A stretch of 64,000 nucleotides of DNA from Aplectana chamaeleonis (Eukaryota; Nematoda; Chromadorea; Rhabditida; Cosmocercidae), in assembly GCA_029168955.1 (NCBI GenBank), contig JAPDOI010000891.1:1-64000 (forward strand), given 5' to 3'. The translations under genes and the position numbers were made by a program. A model generated the notes under the pieces. The model was not told the DNA's origin. It saw only the letters and a list, made by a program, of their open reading frames with translations, and made no database searches. Shown one piece after another: positions 10,924 to 22,983 of this stretch (position 1 is its first letter; every line of letters starts with the position of its first letter).

Positions 10924-13350
10924 ACATCTTACTCAGTTGTAGGGCTTTTAAGCTTCAAGTGTGAGAATGAAGGATTTTTCCGCTACACATATGCTTAGTG
11001 AGTTCGGGGGCTCCAAACCCATTTCAGAAAATTCAAAATTCGTCAAAACACAAGCATCATTAAAGTTACACAGCTAAACTATATGACAGTTCGCGCAAGA
11101 GGGTAAGTAGAACTTTTCAACCAGTTTCTACTTCACGAGTCATTTGAAGATACCTGCACTAGGGGCGGTGTTATTTTGGTGATCGTGTAGTCCGAAGAGA
11201 CACCCAGCCGGACGGCTATTGTGCTTTCAGCGATTTATAGAGTTCGAAACAAGTTGCACAGCACTGGTGCGTTCCACAGTCGCTCGCTGTCAAACTGTGC
11301 GCTGTTGTGTTCTGTCTTAATGAAGTAACTTTATTCATTGAAAACGGACTCATGCTGGGTTCACCATTCTTTGACTATGATCGAGCGTTTCGAAATCCTA
11401 TTTTACCACTTGCAAACTCTTTGTTCGCCTTTCTAGTGAATTGTGTGGGTACTGTTGTTGTTACGCCGAACACGCTCCACTGGGCCCGTAGCAATCCCAC
11501 CGAAAGGTCGGAGCTCATAGCTGCCTCCCCGGCGTGAGGTGGTGGCTCACATCGCTATTGGAATAGGTGGTGGCCGCCCTATCCTAATGCACGTGTGCGT
11601 GCTGAGATGGTGACTTCGCTCGCAGCCGAATGTCACCCACCTCGGCACGCAGCCATGGACCTGAGGTCTAAAGGGGAGCCACGAGCTACGAGTGGAAAGT
11701 GGAAATAGCGCGCATATTGCAGAGGCACGTAGGGAGGGAGCCAAGTCATGGGTCGTGCATGACCGAGGTGGTGGCGGCGCGGAGAAGAGAACACGATCCT
11801 TTGACCTTTCTGACGACGTTTGACCATCTCCTTGAGGTTCAAGTGAAGCTCTGAATTTTTAGCTGATCATGCGGAAATTCCCCCACAAAGACTGTGAATA
11901 GGGCATTGGAATGACAGCCTCCCACAACCTGTAATAAATCTTGGAGGAAAATCGCTTTAATGAGTAGCGATCATTGCCTCCCATGACGGCATAATCATTC
12001 GCTCTTCATCAGCTGTTGATTTTTCGCGGACGCTGATTTCCCTCTAGTTTCTCATTATTTTTTGTTGTTTCTGAACCATCAGACTGGTTCTTTTTTTTTC
12101 ATAAAAAAAACTGTACATGGAGTGTCTATACTGTACGTTCTATTGCGTGAGTTTCTTTCGCGAATTCATGAAAATAATTTGAAATTGAATTTGACAAAGT
12201 ATTTTCTCCGGAGTGCTAATTTTTTTCGGGTGGTTTCATGATTCACTAATTTTGCGCCACCGCTAAGAGATATTTTGACAAGTTCTTGGCGATGAAAAGT
12301 CTGGAGATCGTGTTTCTTTTGATCATATCTCTCTCCAGCTGGCTCTGTTCATTTCGATCAGAATGGCACTGTTTGCAGGACCTTTTTTCAGTACAGAAGC
12401 TGTCGGAAATGCACACTCTATAACCCCCCCCCCACAAAAAAAACCTCACACACATACTAACATACCGTAAGACACAACGGGTGAAGTGCTTGCAAAATAA
12501 AGGTGAAGAAAAAAATCTGAACAAGGAAAGAAGGAAACGGCAGCAGCAGTCAAGAGTAGCGGCAGATTTAATGGTCATGATGAATATTCCTGAGAGAAGA
12601 AAAAACACAAGGGATTAACCATTATGAGATTTTATCAAACAAAATCTGGACGATCGTTTCTAAAAAAAATTCCAGAAGTCTGGGAAACTCCAATAAACAT
12701 CGAAGTTTTCTTTTCACTTCTTTGCCCTAGAAACAATCAAGAAGAGGTCTACACAACGGGTTTTTAGAAGGAAGCTGAGCGCTCCAAAACTACCAAAATT
12801 GTTGGGTGCAGGCGATATTCTCGTGATATCTTGTGAACGGTTTCTCTGCATCTAAAAAGGCATTGCCATCGAAAACATAAAATATTTAAAAACATCAAGA
12901 TATGTTTCTAGTCTTATATCCTTTTTGGTTCTATGTTTGTTGAGCGAGTAGCAGCGTGATCATGTACAAACATGGTTCTCGAAAGAAAAATCATAAACAG
13001 TGTAAGAATAGGTATGATTCTGTTACTAGAACATCACCTGCTTGGTTTTAAAGGAAGTAAGTAGAGCAAGGGAGGAAGTGGATATTTTACAACGTCAACT
13101 GCCACTCTGATCCAGTTTCGGGTAATCTGCGGACTTTTCCAAAAAAAAAACAGAAATCATGAACTTCTTTGCAAATTCGAAAATCAAATCTTGTGCAATT
13201 GCTGAAAACGTGTAAGCAGAAATAGCCAAGCATAGTTTGTAATAAACTTAGCAGAATAGGATGGACTGCAGATCTAAAGGGGTCGATTTTCAGGGATTAG
13301 ATTCCTGTTGGTTGTTTTGTTCATCTCGCACCCTTGCTATTGCCGAGAAT
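10924..13350. other. Stretch downstream of gene A without a supported gene
   Basis: The region contains low-complexity tracts (a C/A run near 12422-12450) and several open frames with neither domain nor splice context. I see no RNA gene and no clear transposon termini. Confidence 0.35.
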
Positions 13351-13359
13351 GCCTCTATC

Positions 13360-13432
13360 AGCACGGGCTCGCGGTTCAGTTGCTGTGCGCGCTGTCTATG
13401 CGACCAGTGTGCGTGGTTCGATTCCAGCAGAA
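13360..13432 (+). repeat. tRNA-like SINE head (candidate)
   Basis: A Pol III B box GGTTCGATTCC (13414-13424) lies about 45 bp downstream of an A-box-like GCTCGCGGTTCAGTTG. The block looks like a decayed tRNA lacking a clean acceptor stem, and is followed by unrelated sequence to about 13660. This fits a tRNA-derived SINE or tRNA pseudogene rather than a working tRNA. Confidence 0.4.
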
Positions 13433-14233
13433 GGCTGATTTTTGCAAACAGAATTATCCTGTAGAAAAGGGTCGCTCCGGGTTGACGACATTGGGTGGCA
13501 TCTGGGCACGATGTACCTCAGGTCGGCTGCCATCTTTATGTGGTGGCGGCGGGGGGTTTGCTACGGGCCCTGGCGGTGTGGTATTGGGGGATGAAAGCCA
13601 TAAAACCTGCGGAGGTCGAGAACCGGAAATCGACGTGATATTGGAATTTCACAAAACACAATAACTGGACAATTGACTAACAAGGTAAATGCGCCGAGAT
13701 GAAAACAACTCGTCGAGAAATTTTCCAGTATAGGGTGATATTAATACTTAAAAGTAACGAAAAAATAGAAAAAAAGTATGCAACTACAGCAACTCAACTA
13801 ACCTACAGAAATTCAAATCAACCCCACGTCAACTTGCCGCCATCAAAAATCAAACGTTGTGCAATCGGACACGAATGACCGATTGTGCAGTCCAGCGGTC
13901 TTCAACACGCTAGAATTCTTATCAGAATATATAACCAAGTACCACAAGTCCCTATCCAGTCTCACTCCGATTCAATAATTGTCGAAGTCATATCCATGAT
14001 TGGCATTTCGTGCATCTTGGCATAGCGAGCTAGAATTTAACAGAGGTCCGCAACGGATGCAAGTTGGGTAATCTGCTCAGAACTTTTTACTCAAGTTGGA
14101 AACTAATATTTGGACCTGTAATGAATGGTTTACGTTACTTGTATGGAGTTGTTCGTGGATTCTGCTCTATTTGAATGTAGTTTCATACTTAATCGTAGTT
14201 GAGATATATTGGTGATTAGTAGTCCGTCACCCC
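13433..14233. other. Stretch without a supported gene
   Basis: The first ~230 bp may be the SINE body, with a G-rich run near 13547-13558. The rest is AT-rich with no feature I can support. Confidence 0.3.
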
Positions 14234-16083
14234 TTTATTTATTTATTTATTTATTGAATACGCTGCTTAAGGCGCACGTAATATAAAAATATGGATAACT
14301 AGAACAGGAGTGGGAGGCATGGAAAGCGAGTATTGGTATCACAGTTCTAGTAACTCAACAGCTTCTTCCCTGCAAGGCGTTTGAAATTCAACAGAGCACC
14401 AGGAATGGGCAGTGGAGTGACGCTAAGATTCAACGAAACAAAGGTGGATCCAGCTCTACATGTGAAAAAAGAGGCTCTCGTATTGCTTTTGGGAGCTGAA
14501 TACGAGATTTTCTGAGTGCTTCCCCTAGTTCTAAAGCGAACTAGCCTAAAAAATTTTGAGACGTTAGTTTTCATGAGCCCTGATAAAATTTTGAAGACTA
14601 CGCATGCATCATAGAGTCGTCGGCGAGAGTATAAGGAATGCAGTTTAAGCTCTCTGTTCCTGTCTTCTGCATTGGGTATGCTGTTATAAGGCCCTATGTT
14701 AGCTCTGATATATATTCTTCGCGTTAAGTTGTTTTGAATTCTCTCCAATAGTAAAATATCTTTACGCTTCTGTGGTGAGAAAACTGATGTTCCGCTTTCT
14801 AGAATGGGCCTGACATATGATTTGTAAGCTCTTAACAAAACATTCTTATCTCTGACAGATAAGGCTTTAAAAATGAGGAAAGCTCTGGAAGAAGCTTTGC
14901 TGTACAGAAATTTTAGGTGATCTGAGAAGTCCAGTTTGCTGCTATAGTGAAAGCCCAGGTCTTTAACAGAGGATACAAAATTCAGCACATGACCACAGAA
15001 ATTGTAAGTGCATGGCAATCCAGATACTCCTAATCTCATGAAAACTGTTTCTTCCGGAGCCAAGGGCAATTTCCATTCATACGACCAATCAAGAATTTTC
15101 ACCAATGCACCTGCAATCATATTCTGATCCTCTTCATTGTCAACCTTTTTATAGATTTTAATATCATCAGCAAATTGCTTGCACGTTATACCACAACGCT
15201 CAAGAAGACCGGGAAGTTCTGAGGTGTAAACAGCAAGTAGAATGGGAGACAATACCCCTCCCTGAGGTACACCATTTTTCACTGACCTGACTGAAGAAAA
15301 TGTTGTGTTTATTTTTACTTGGAAACTTCTTCCTAAGAGATAATTTTTTAGCCATCTAGTGACCAAGGGATGAAATTTGAGCTTAGTCAATTTATACAGC
15401 AGGTTGGAGTGATCAACTCGATCAAATGCTTTCGAAAAATCAAAATACACCACGTCACAGCACTTTCTCGTATCCAGATATTCCGTCCAGTCATTAATGC
15501 ATTCGAGTAGGTTCGTCTCCACTGATTTCCCAGGGAGAAACCCATGTTGGTTCGGTGGAATAATTGAATTTTCTTCAAAATGACTCATTATGCGCTTCTT
15601 CAGTCCTTTCTCAAATATTCTACAAAGCTGTGATGTAATGCTTACAGGTCTATAGTTATCAACCAAGGATGCAGGTTCCTTTTCTAGCAGCGGTGTTACA
15701 AATGAATGTTTCCAACGAAGAGGCACTTCAGAATAACAAATCGATTGGTTGAAAATATATGTTAAAGGACCTGTAATTACATGGGCAATATTTTTCAAAA
15801 AAATGGCCGGTACGAAGTCTGGTGTGATTGAATGAGTTGGCGGCAATTTAGACAAGAGTTCATACAAGAAAACCTCCTCAAACCACGGGAACCCAGCCAT
15901 TTCATGGCCAACGGAGGGTTCGTAGACTGGAAAATTATCATCTCTTTCAGTGTAAACATCTTGAAATTTATCAGCCAGTAGCTCCGCCTTATCTTGATCT
16001 GTAACTGCAACAGAATCCCCCTTTCTCAAACCCGGAATCCTGCAAGAAGTCGAAAGTTTCTTGTTGATATATTTGAAGAAATC
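14234..16083 (-). mobile_element. 5'-truncated CR1/Jockey-like LINE, copy 1
   Basis: The element lies on the minus strand. Its 3' end is a short tandem tail (complement of TTTATTTATTTATT at 14234-14255), and its body matches the copy at 46658-52018 almost base for base. Homology stops abruptly at 16083, inside the region just before the RT domain, as expected of 5' truncation during target-primed reverse transcription. Near-identity of the copies points to recent activity of the family. Confidence 0.85.
14347..16083 (-). pseudogene. Reverse transcriptase of LINE copy 1 (5' truncated)
   Basis: An uninterrupted frame from about 16083 to the stop at 14347 (578 codons) carries a complete RT: VDNYRPVSITSQLCRIFEK, PNQHGFLPGKS, motif A YFDFSKAFDRVDH, GVPQGGVLSPILLAVY, and motif C KQFADDIKIYKKV. 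A C-terminal region follows (YVRPILESGTSVFSP..KKDI type, then LERIQNNLTRRIY). The catalytic aspartates are present. The endonuclease half is missing because the copy is truncated, so it cannot act alone. Codons upstream of 16083 in the same open frame are flanking DNA. Confidence 0.85.
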
Positions 16084-17583
16084 GTGAGGAAATGTTTGCA
16101 CATTAGTCGACCACGAAATAAACCACCGCAAGCAATTAACGTTTGACTTATATAAGTGGTTTTATAGTTGTGCGTAACTTGATAAGTTGTTTTAAACTTG
16201 TTGAAGGCATTTTAGTTAGTTTACAACTTGAGGAAAAAGTTCTGAGTGGGGGCGCTGAGCTCAAGTTTGAGGTCTGACTTTTTGAAATCAGAATTAGAAG
16301 ATGAGTCCAAGGATCACCATGTTCAACACGGTCATCCTCTTTAGGTACTCTATTTTGCTCACATTGGACTACGCTAGAGTGGGGGCGGGGCAGTGTACAC
16401 GATGATTCCCAACTTCGGAATCAGGTTTGAAAGCGACTGCGTACATGTTCCTCGAGTAGAGCCAAGGTGGTGAATAAATGGGAAAAACGAGCCAGATCGG
16501 CGTGCAGGATGACTACTCAGTACTGACGCGAGCGAAAACGCTACTCTATTGAGTAGTACACTTTACCTAGTAGGTCTCTCTGCAGGAGTAAGCCTACAAT
16601 ATTGCTCATTACGACCTCCACATGAGCTCGCAGTGTCGGTCTTTGGCTCCAAGATATGGTTCTAGACGTAGGATTACACAACTGATGATGCGCCGCAAGT
16701 AGTAAACGATCAACTTACCCCATCTTTGATGAGCTCTTTCCCAGCATCGTCTTAACTTTGTGATTTCCGCGTTTTATCCTTAAGCTTGTCTCTAATTATT
16801 CTCACACGAAAATGTCGCCTGGATTGACATTGAGGTAGCTGGAATGGCAGTGATTCTTGAATCCGGTTCACTTTCCCTGCAGGGAGACCGTGCTGGTCCA
16901 TGCGCTATGATGCCGTTTTAAATTTAATCCAAGAGTCACATTGGTGTTTTAATGTGATTCCAATAATTTCCGGTTTACCACTGGACCCAATACTGGGGTA
17001 AACTGACCTCAGCTGGCAGTTAAGTACCGTGATCACCTAGCTGTAATCAGAATGTAATCATGTGTCCAATCGGCATGTAACCCCCATATTATCTTGTAGA
17101 TGGTAACCTACACCCTACCCTACCTTCACCCTCTATCTCACAGCTTGCCTCGACTTTCATCTGTTTCTGTTCGCTAACCTTTTATCTTCGTGCTTAGGAA
17201 GTCTACATTCCCACTTCCCACAGGAAAAATTTCAAATTCATTTAGCATGGATATCAACAGAAGGCTAAAAGTTGAAAGGATGATCGTGTTTCAAACTCCC
17301 CTGAACTCAGTGGTACAATGCACAAAATAATTCTGCATCATTGAAGTAGTGCACCAGAATCTACCGATGTCTTTTTGTCGGCACTCAAATTCTTCTATTG
17401 TTAATTGCGTGTGATATTTTAGTTGTCTTGGTACCCAAAGAAGCTTTCGGGACTATGACCTAGAACTTCGTACCCGAGAAATTGCATGGGAAGTAGAAGC
17501 ATCCTACCTCGAAGCACATGCAACACCAATAAAATGCGGTTAGGCTTTAGACAAAAACTCATCTAATAGCAGAGCTTGGATTT
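16084..17583. other. Stretch without a supported gene
   Basis: Near 16380-16420 there is GGGGCAGTGTACACGATGATTCCCAA-like sequence, related to the inner termini of the element at 42613-42861; it may be a decayed member of that family. Nothing else here is supported. Confidence 0.3.
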
Positions 17584-17689
17584 ATCAAAGCATCTTCAAT
17601 GGTAAGTTAGCGTCATCGTCTAACCGCGATCGTTATCAGTGAGTTGCGGTTAGCCGATAACGCTAACTTACCATGAAGAATGCTTTGAT
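17584..17689. repeat. Foldback hairpin
   Basis: ATCAAAGCATCTTCAATGG...TAAGTTAGCG is mirrored by CGCTAACTTACCATGAAGAATGCTTTGAT with an inner CTAACCGC/GCGGTTAG pair. It has 106 bp and no coding capacity, and lies about 200 bp past the 3' end of gene B. Confidence 0.65.
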
Positions 17690-17895
17690 GATCTCGGCCT
17701 CAGATGTTGCACATTTTAACATGAATTAGGAGCGGTCGGTTAAAGATTAGACGACCACCATCGGTTTAGCGAGAACAGTTGCAATCTGGAAGTGAGCGAT
17801 TTCTCATAACTAGCGTGTATACAAAGCTATAGGCAGTGTAAATGTACATTTCTCACCACAACAGCGGTTCGAAAACTCCTCATATGAAAAAAAAG

Positions 17896-20220
17896 CTACA
17901 CATTATTAAAATCAATGGACTTGTTACAAAGGCCGGTTTTCGTATCGCACCAGCACTGACTGAAAAAATACTTGCAACCGTCACCCCATTTGTGCTTGCA
18001 TGGCTTTCCCGGTATGAATGCATCTGTTCCATTTATATACCTGAAACAAAGCATCTGAGAGCGCCTCATATGAATTTCGAAACGTGAGGCCCCCGTCATA
18101 GTCAATCCGCCAGCTGCAGCCAGCGCGGTCGAGAAACATCTACATGATGCGTTCGGATGAGGAAACCCACTGTGGCCAGACTGAGCCCGCCTGGTCCATC
18201 CTGAAGCAGCTGTGGCTGTTCCAGTCGATACGTTTGCAGCACATTGCTTATTAAGGTAGAAAATCCCCTGGTTTTGGCAAGACTGAGCCGGCCGTAGGCC
18301 TAGTGCATACTACCAACGACGCGACATAACACTCGACATATATAGCGACCGAAAATCGATATTGCCGATATGCACTGTCGCGGTCGCGCCAAGTATGCAC
18401 TAGGCCTAGGTGCGCTTGAGTAGGCATGCATAATTGATTGGCATACAGCCGACACACTAGGGGCGGCGCAAGACGGCTCAGTCTTCGACGTACTATTACG
18501 AGGGCCAAGGCAGATTGTGTTTCTCAAACTTGTCCTGGTAGACACAAAGTGGTTCTAGTTTCTTCTTGATATCATCTCGACGTACTATTACGAGGGCCAA
18601 GGCAGATTGTGTTTCTCAAACTTGTCCTGGTAGACACAAAGTAGTTCTAGTTTCTTCTTGATATCATCGACCGAAATTCTATGGATGTGGTGGAAGCATC
18701 CCATCTCCAAATTGTAATAGAGGATCATCTGAAGTTCTACGATAACAAACATCACTGCACTGAAACACTTGAAAGCATATGCAATCATACACTACCGCTC
18801 GAAAGATATGTTCAGAAAGCGAGCGTGATAGGGTTTCGGCTTCTTTCCCGTCTTCTTTGTATAACTCGCTTCAAAATCAACTTTAAACGAAACTAGGGCA
18901 ATATTCATATACCTGGCGTTATGGGCTCTCAACTTTTATAGCCATTGTCGGGGTTTCGTTGAGAACTATAGGGGATTCGCGATCAACCTGCTTTCTATAT
19001 ACCGCAGTCACAGGGAAACGTAGACAGAGACGTTAGCTTCCCATAAGCCTTCGCAACGTAATTACAAACCTGGCTGTTTGCGGATTTTTTACAGTTCTCA
19101 ACGTAACCACCACAAGGGCTAAACCATTGTTTATCCCTCAATGTCAGGATCATGAATATTAGCCTAGCTTTGTTCAAAGTTGACTTTGAAGCGAGTTATA
19201 CAAAAAAAGACGAAAAAGGCGGGAAAATCCTATCTCGCTCGCTTACTGATCAAATCTCACAAGCGGAAGTGTACCTGTTTCAGTGAATGTTCTTTGACCA
19301 ACCATTCCAGCATTGCCTGAGTCTCAAAAAACTCTATGTCACTGTCTTTGTCAATAATCCTGGATATGCAGAGTTAAGAAGAACTGCTCTTTAAAAAAGG
19401 TAAAAATCCAATATTACTTCATAAAATAGTTCACACCATACTCCTGCGGAATCGGATGCTTTCCCAGCAGAAATGCTCTTGCAATACCCATCAATTTATC
19501 GCTGTTGAACTGGAAACAAGTTACTATCTTTCATTAAAATCTGAAGAGGCTGCACAAGTTGTGATCACAACAATTCAACAAACATCCAAAGTCTAAAGGA
19601 CTGTGTATGGCCTGGCGGCAAAATACGCGCCGCAATGATGGAGGATGGAGAGCAGTTACGCAGCTTCGTGCCTCCCCTTTATTCTCCATCATTGCAGTGC
19701 GACTTTTGCCGACAGACTATGCAAAGGCCTTTAGGTAGGCACGATAAAAATCTTCCCGTGACATTCCCAAAAAACCTTTGCCGCATACTATTGTCAATGT
19801 GTTCTAACAGTGTTCTAACAAAATACAACAATTACTATTGCTTGTCTAGAAAACTCACCAAGTAGTACATTTCATTTGATGGCCCATAACCTGAACCATA
19901 TTCACCCAACGCTACTTTGCTGCGTACACCATTGTGAATTTGTGTAAAATGAGTCGAAATTCTGATGTCAGAGTTCCGAGATCCTATGTCCATTTCAGCA
20001 CCTACAAAAACAGTGGTTTTCGCCAAGTGTTGGCTTGCGGTTCTTTAGAGGACATTTTGCATCGCTGTTTTTCTATGATTGCAAGCACTTACTCGCAGCT
20101 ACATTATTGATTTGCATGCACAAAGCCTGAAAAAAGATGGGATGTCGCAGGATATCTATCAACCCTAACAGTATATGAGGAGACACCTACCGAAAGAAGA
20201 ATAACCACAGAATAACGCAT
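17896..20220 (-). CDS. Divergent CAP (SCP/TAPS, ASP-like) secreted protein, gene B
   Basis: Exons, 5' to 3' on the minus strand: 20220-20191, 20126-20093, 20001-19859, 19509-19418, 19359-19275, 18728-18622 and 18040-17896. They join in phase with GT/AG junctions to 211 codons. The leader starts MRYSVVILLS. Exon 3 carries HFTQIHNGVRS..ALGEYG and PSNEMYYL. Exon 4 starts FNSDKLM and is two codons shorter than in paralogues. Exon 6 has MGCFHH and LLCVYQD. Exon 7 has GKPCKHK, GCKY, CWCD and GLCNKS. Six core cysteines are kept, plus one extra before WCD. The exon 6 end and its donor are duplicated in tandem downstream (18485-18668), so two donors 92 bp apart compete. Introns hold two foldbacks. Probably secreted; role unknown. 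Confidence 0.7.
18279..18485. repeat. Inverted-repeat element in intron 6 of gene B
   Basis: AAGACTGAGCCG (18279-18290) is mirrored by CGGCTCAGTCTT (18474-18485), and GTAGGCCTAGTGCATACT is mirrored by AGTATGCACTAGGCCTA further in. It has 207 bp and is non-coding. The right end abuts the tandem duplication. Confidence 0.6.
18485..18668. repeat. 92-bp tandem duplication across an exon/intron border
   Basis: 18485-18576 and 18577-18668 are copies differing at one visible base (aagtGgttc versus aagtAgttc). The copy nearer the exon supplies the true end of exon 6 of gene B; the other puts a second exon end and donor (at 18530) inside intron 6. Confidence 0.9.
18815..19246. repeat. Foldback element in intron 5 of gene B
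   Basis: AAGCGAGCG..ATAGG...CCCGTC, then TATAACTCGCTTCAAA at the left is mirrored by TTTGAAGCGAGTTATA, then CGGGAAAATCCTATCTCGC at the right. The arms are about 90 bp and the interior has no coding capacity. Confidence 0.6.
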
Positions 20221-20290
20221 TGTTCAACAACTCGTTAATGAGCCACTTCATGAATGTGGATCATTTCCGTCTGAGACGGACTGCTATACC

Positions 20291-20350
20291 CCATGAATGT
20301 CCGGAATATACAAGGTCGATCATACAAACAGTACTGCAGTCAACCTTCAC
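20291..20350 (-). promoter_or_regulatory. Upstream module of CAP gene B
   Basis: On the minus strand: GTGAAGGTTGACTGCAGTACTG, then ATGATCGACCTTGTATATTCC, ending 71 bp before the ATG at 20220. This matches the family block at 2793-2857 and 30432-30490. The usual CCGCATAAAAGG box is not evident between it and the ATG; only GGGTATAGC (about 20290-20282) is TATA-like. Confidence 0.5.
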
Positions 20351-20794
20351 TTCATTTCTTTTAATTGCATCAGCACTGAAATACATAGAAGACTTTCATA
20401 ACACTCACAGCCGTTGTCAACAAGTATTGGCCTCAACTTCATGCATCGTGCCACTAGAATTTGTTCCCATTCCTATGATGATGGAAGGGTTATGTTTTTA
20501 ACTTGTCTTATCAGAAAAGCTCTATAATACTCCTGCGGAACGCTGCATGAAAGAGAAGGCAGAGGTATTATCGGTGATCCACATGCTATGGCATCTCAAA
20601 AGGAACAGTTGTAATAAGCAATGCTGCACCGAGCTGTTATTCCCGGTACGACCCGTATTTCGGTTGCTACGGAACCACGCAGCTAGTATGTTGCCAAATT
20701 CTACAAGCTGACTCGGCATTGTCACGGAGAGCTTGTTATCCTAGTGATATTCAAGAAATGATATTCATCTATAGTCTGTACCAAACGAGTCAGC

Positions 20795-20955
20795 GATCGT
20801 AGAGACCAAAGGAGCAGCGCTCCCTCTGAGTCTCTAGTACTAAATCGGTACTAGAGACGCATGGCACAGCGGCGTGGCTACCCGCTGTAAGGCGCGCCGC
20901 TGTGCCATGCGAGGGCAGCCACAGAGGGAGCGCTGATTCTTTGAACTCTACGATC
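20795..20955. repeat. Strong nested hairpin
   Basis: GATCGTAGAG...GCAGCGCTCCCTCTG is mirrored by CAGAGGGAGCGCTG...CTCTACGATC. Inside it GCATGGCACAGCGGCG mirrors CGCCGCTGTGCCATGC, and GTCTCTAGTAC mirrors GTACTAGAGAC. It has 161 bp and is non-coding. Probably a foldback transposon; a structured RNA is not excluded. Confidence 0.65.
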
Positions 20956-21117
20956 ACTGATTTTGTTGGGACGGAGCAAACCTCTCAAAAGCATCTTACG
21001 CGCTGAAACTCACCGTTTCTGGGTTTGAACCACTGGTTAGGCGCGCCTGAGAAAACAGGTAGAGTTTGTTGGGTCACCAACGCGTTATTAGGAAGCTATG
21101 GGAGATTCAATGCCTCG

Positions 21118-21304
21118 AACTACGTCAAAAGAGGCCGGCCTTCCCACGGCCATCTTGCATCAAATTAGAAAAGAAGTTAGCTTATCAACAATTGATACAT
21201 CAACTTCTACTCATTAAGCTAACTAATTTGTTGAAAAGCTACCTTGTTTTCTCATTTGATGCCAGACGGCTGTCGGAGTGCCGGCCTCTTTTGACGGAAC
21301 TCTA
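21118..21304. repeat. Foldback element ending in a CAP pseudogene exon
   Basis: ACGTCAAAAGAGGCCGGC is mirrored by GCCGGCCTCTTTTGACGG, with an inner AGTTAGCTTATCAACA/TTGTTGAAAAGCTAC-type pairing. The right end joins the decayed exon 7 of the pseudogene at 21320-21751. The motif GCCGGCCTCTTTTGACGG also occurs inside the TTAA element at 36979-37516. Confidence 0.55.
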
Positions 21305-21319
21305 GAAATTCAGTCTTCC

Positions 21320-21751
21320 ATGTCTTCAGCCATGCTTCCCTTTCTTGCATGGCTCTCCCCTTATGATGGGATCTGTTCTTTATTAAGAAATAAACAGTTT
21401 TTTGAACCTATACTGATAGATGCAGAGAAGTTCCAACAACTTTTCCGTATCGTTGCCCATAACACTGGAGATATCGTGGAAACATTATAAGAAAGCAGGC
21501 GAGATCAAACCTGATTTAGGGAAAGGTTTCGATCGAACCATTCCAGATTAGTCTCATACACTAGCGATTCAATGTCGTTATAGCTGTGAGCGATCCTTGT
21601 ATAGCAAAATGAAGCTAGACAACTCTTTAGCGCATTAAAAAACGCAATGGTACTCTGCCAAATAGTTGCGCCCAAACACTTCTGGGACCTCGTTTTCTCC
21701 GCCACTAACCAAGAATGATCTGGCTATATTCATCAATGAAGGACTGTTCAT
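21320..21751 (-). pseudogene. CAP-like pseudogene fragment (exons 4-7)
   Basis: Exon 4 is 21751-21654 (MNSPSLMNIARSFLV... FGRNYLA, 98 nt) and exon 5 is 21595-21511 (IAHSYNDIESLV...EWFD, 85 nt); both fit the family phase. Exon 6 survives only from about 21485 to 21408 (CFHDISSV... LLCIYQY). Its first ~29 nt and acceptor are deleted, so the intron is reduced to about 25 bp. Exon 7 starts at 21372 and keeps GEPCKKGKHG, but in a shifted frame with a stop, then is cut by the foldback at about 21310. Exons 1-3 were not found upstream. Confidence 0.7.
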
Positions 21752-22519
21752 CTGAGAAGAACTCAAATATCTTCCACTATTGGACTGAGCGAAAAATCTC
21801 ATAAATTCCCAATCTGTGGAACCTCGGTACAGTTGGCGAAGACAGAAGGCCTGCTTATGGTTTTCACTTTTTTCGTGCAGAAAACCCACCAGTTAAGCAC
21901 AAATAACAAAAACGCGCTCAAAATATGAGAATTCATGAGTCGTCACCGACTCAGCTTTTGCATACAGGTGGATACCAATTTTCGAAGTTGATTGTATTTA
22001 AAACGCCTGAAAACTTGATTTTACGTTCCATTTTGGGTGCGTACGTTCCATTTTAGGTGCATACATATGTACTACGGGTTCGGTCATTAGGGAAGTACAC
22101 AGAGATCACAAAGTGCACTGCGGTCTAATATTTGCTAATCGCCCTTTATAAAACTTAAGGTTGTGCTTAGTCCTCGTGATCACATTCTAGTGAGACAGCG
22201 CTGATTTCAAAATCATAAATAGTACGAAAACCATTAAAATGTATGAAATTAGAATCACTAAAGACCTGTATTATCTTCATACTATATATGCAGTATTTCG
22301 CGATATTAACATGATGCCTCAGAATAACCACAAGTGTTCCAAATTATCATACAGAAAATTTACAATGTGAACAAAAAATTGAAGAATATTAAAGTAAAAA
22401 TCCGGAATATCAACACAACAAGGTATTATATACTATTCCATTTGCTTCTCAACCGTCCTGTTAGAAAACCAATCAATGGAACAAATTTACTAGGAAGAGC
22501 AAAATGAAGATAAGGTCTG

Positions 22520-22800
22520 TCTGAATGAGAATGGCGGCCCATGCGGCCGGCGTGCTTGGCAGGCGGCCGTAGCGTTCGCTGCTCTTGGATGAGCATGCGA
22601 AACGTCCCCAACGCCATCGACTACGAACGGGGTCGGCACCGGCTGGCAGCAAGCACTGCGCCGATCAATCAACTCTTCAGACGTGGGGAGTGGGGATGGC
22701 CGCCATTGAAATCCAACACTCGTCCGAGAGCGGCACATGCGACGGCCGCCTGCCAAGCACGCCGGCCGCGTGGGCCGCCATTCTCATTCGGGCACACTTT
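22520..22800. repeat. Foldback element with long GC-rich inverted repeats
   Basis: CTGAATGAGAATGGCGGCCC and GGCGTGCTTGGCAGGCGGCC at the left are mirrored by GGCCGCCTGCCAAGCACGCC and GGGCCGCCATTCTCATTCGG at the right. The arms are about 50 bp and the total about 280 bp. GC content is far above its AT-rich surroundings. The open frames here are shadows of the repeat. Confidence 0.7.
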
Positions 22801-22983
22801 AGGTACATCTACATAGATCACAAGAGTAAGTAGCAGTCATGATACCGACGCCACAGCAAATACTGTTTCTTCCAGCTATGCTCTCCACGTGGGCACAGGA
22901 TTTCGCATTCCTTGCAATGAATCCAGTCTATTGTATCGCTGTCCTGATTTTACTTTCCATCAGGTTGTTGTTGTTGTTGTTGA

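Noticed and set aside
22426..22833. Four overlapping frames of 63-91 codons
   Set aside because: They are translations of the GC-rich inverted repeat at 22520-22800.
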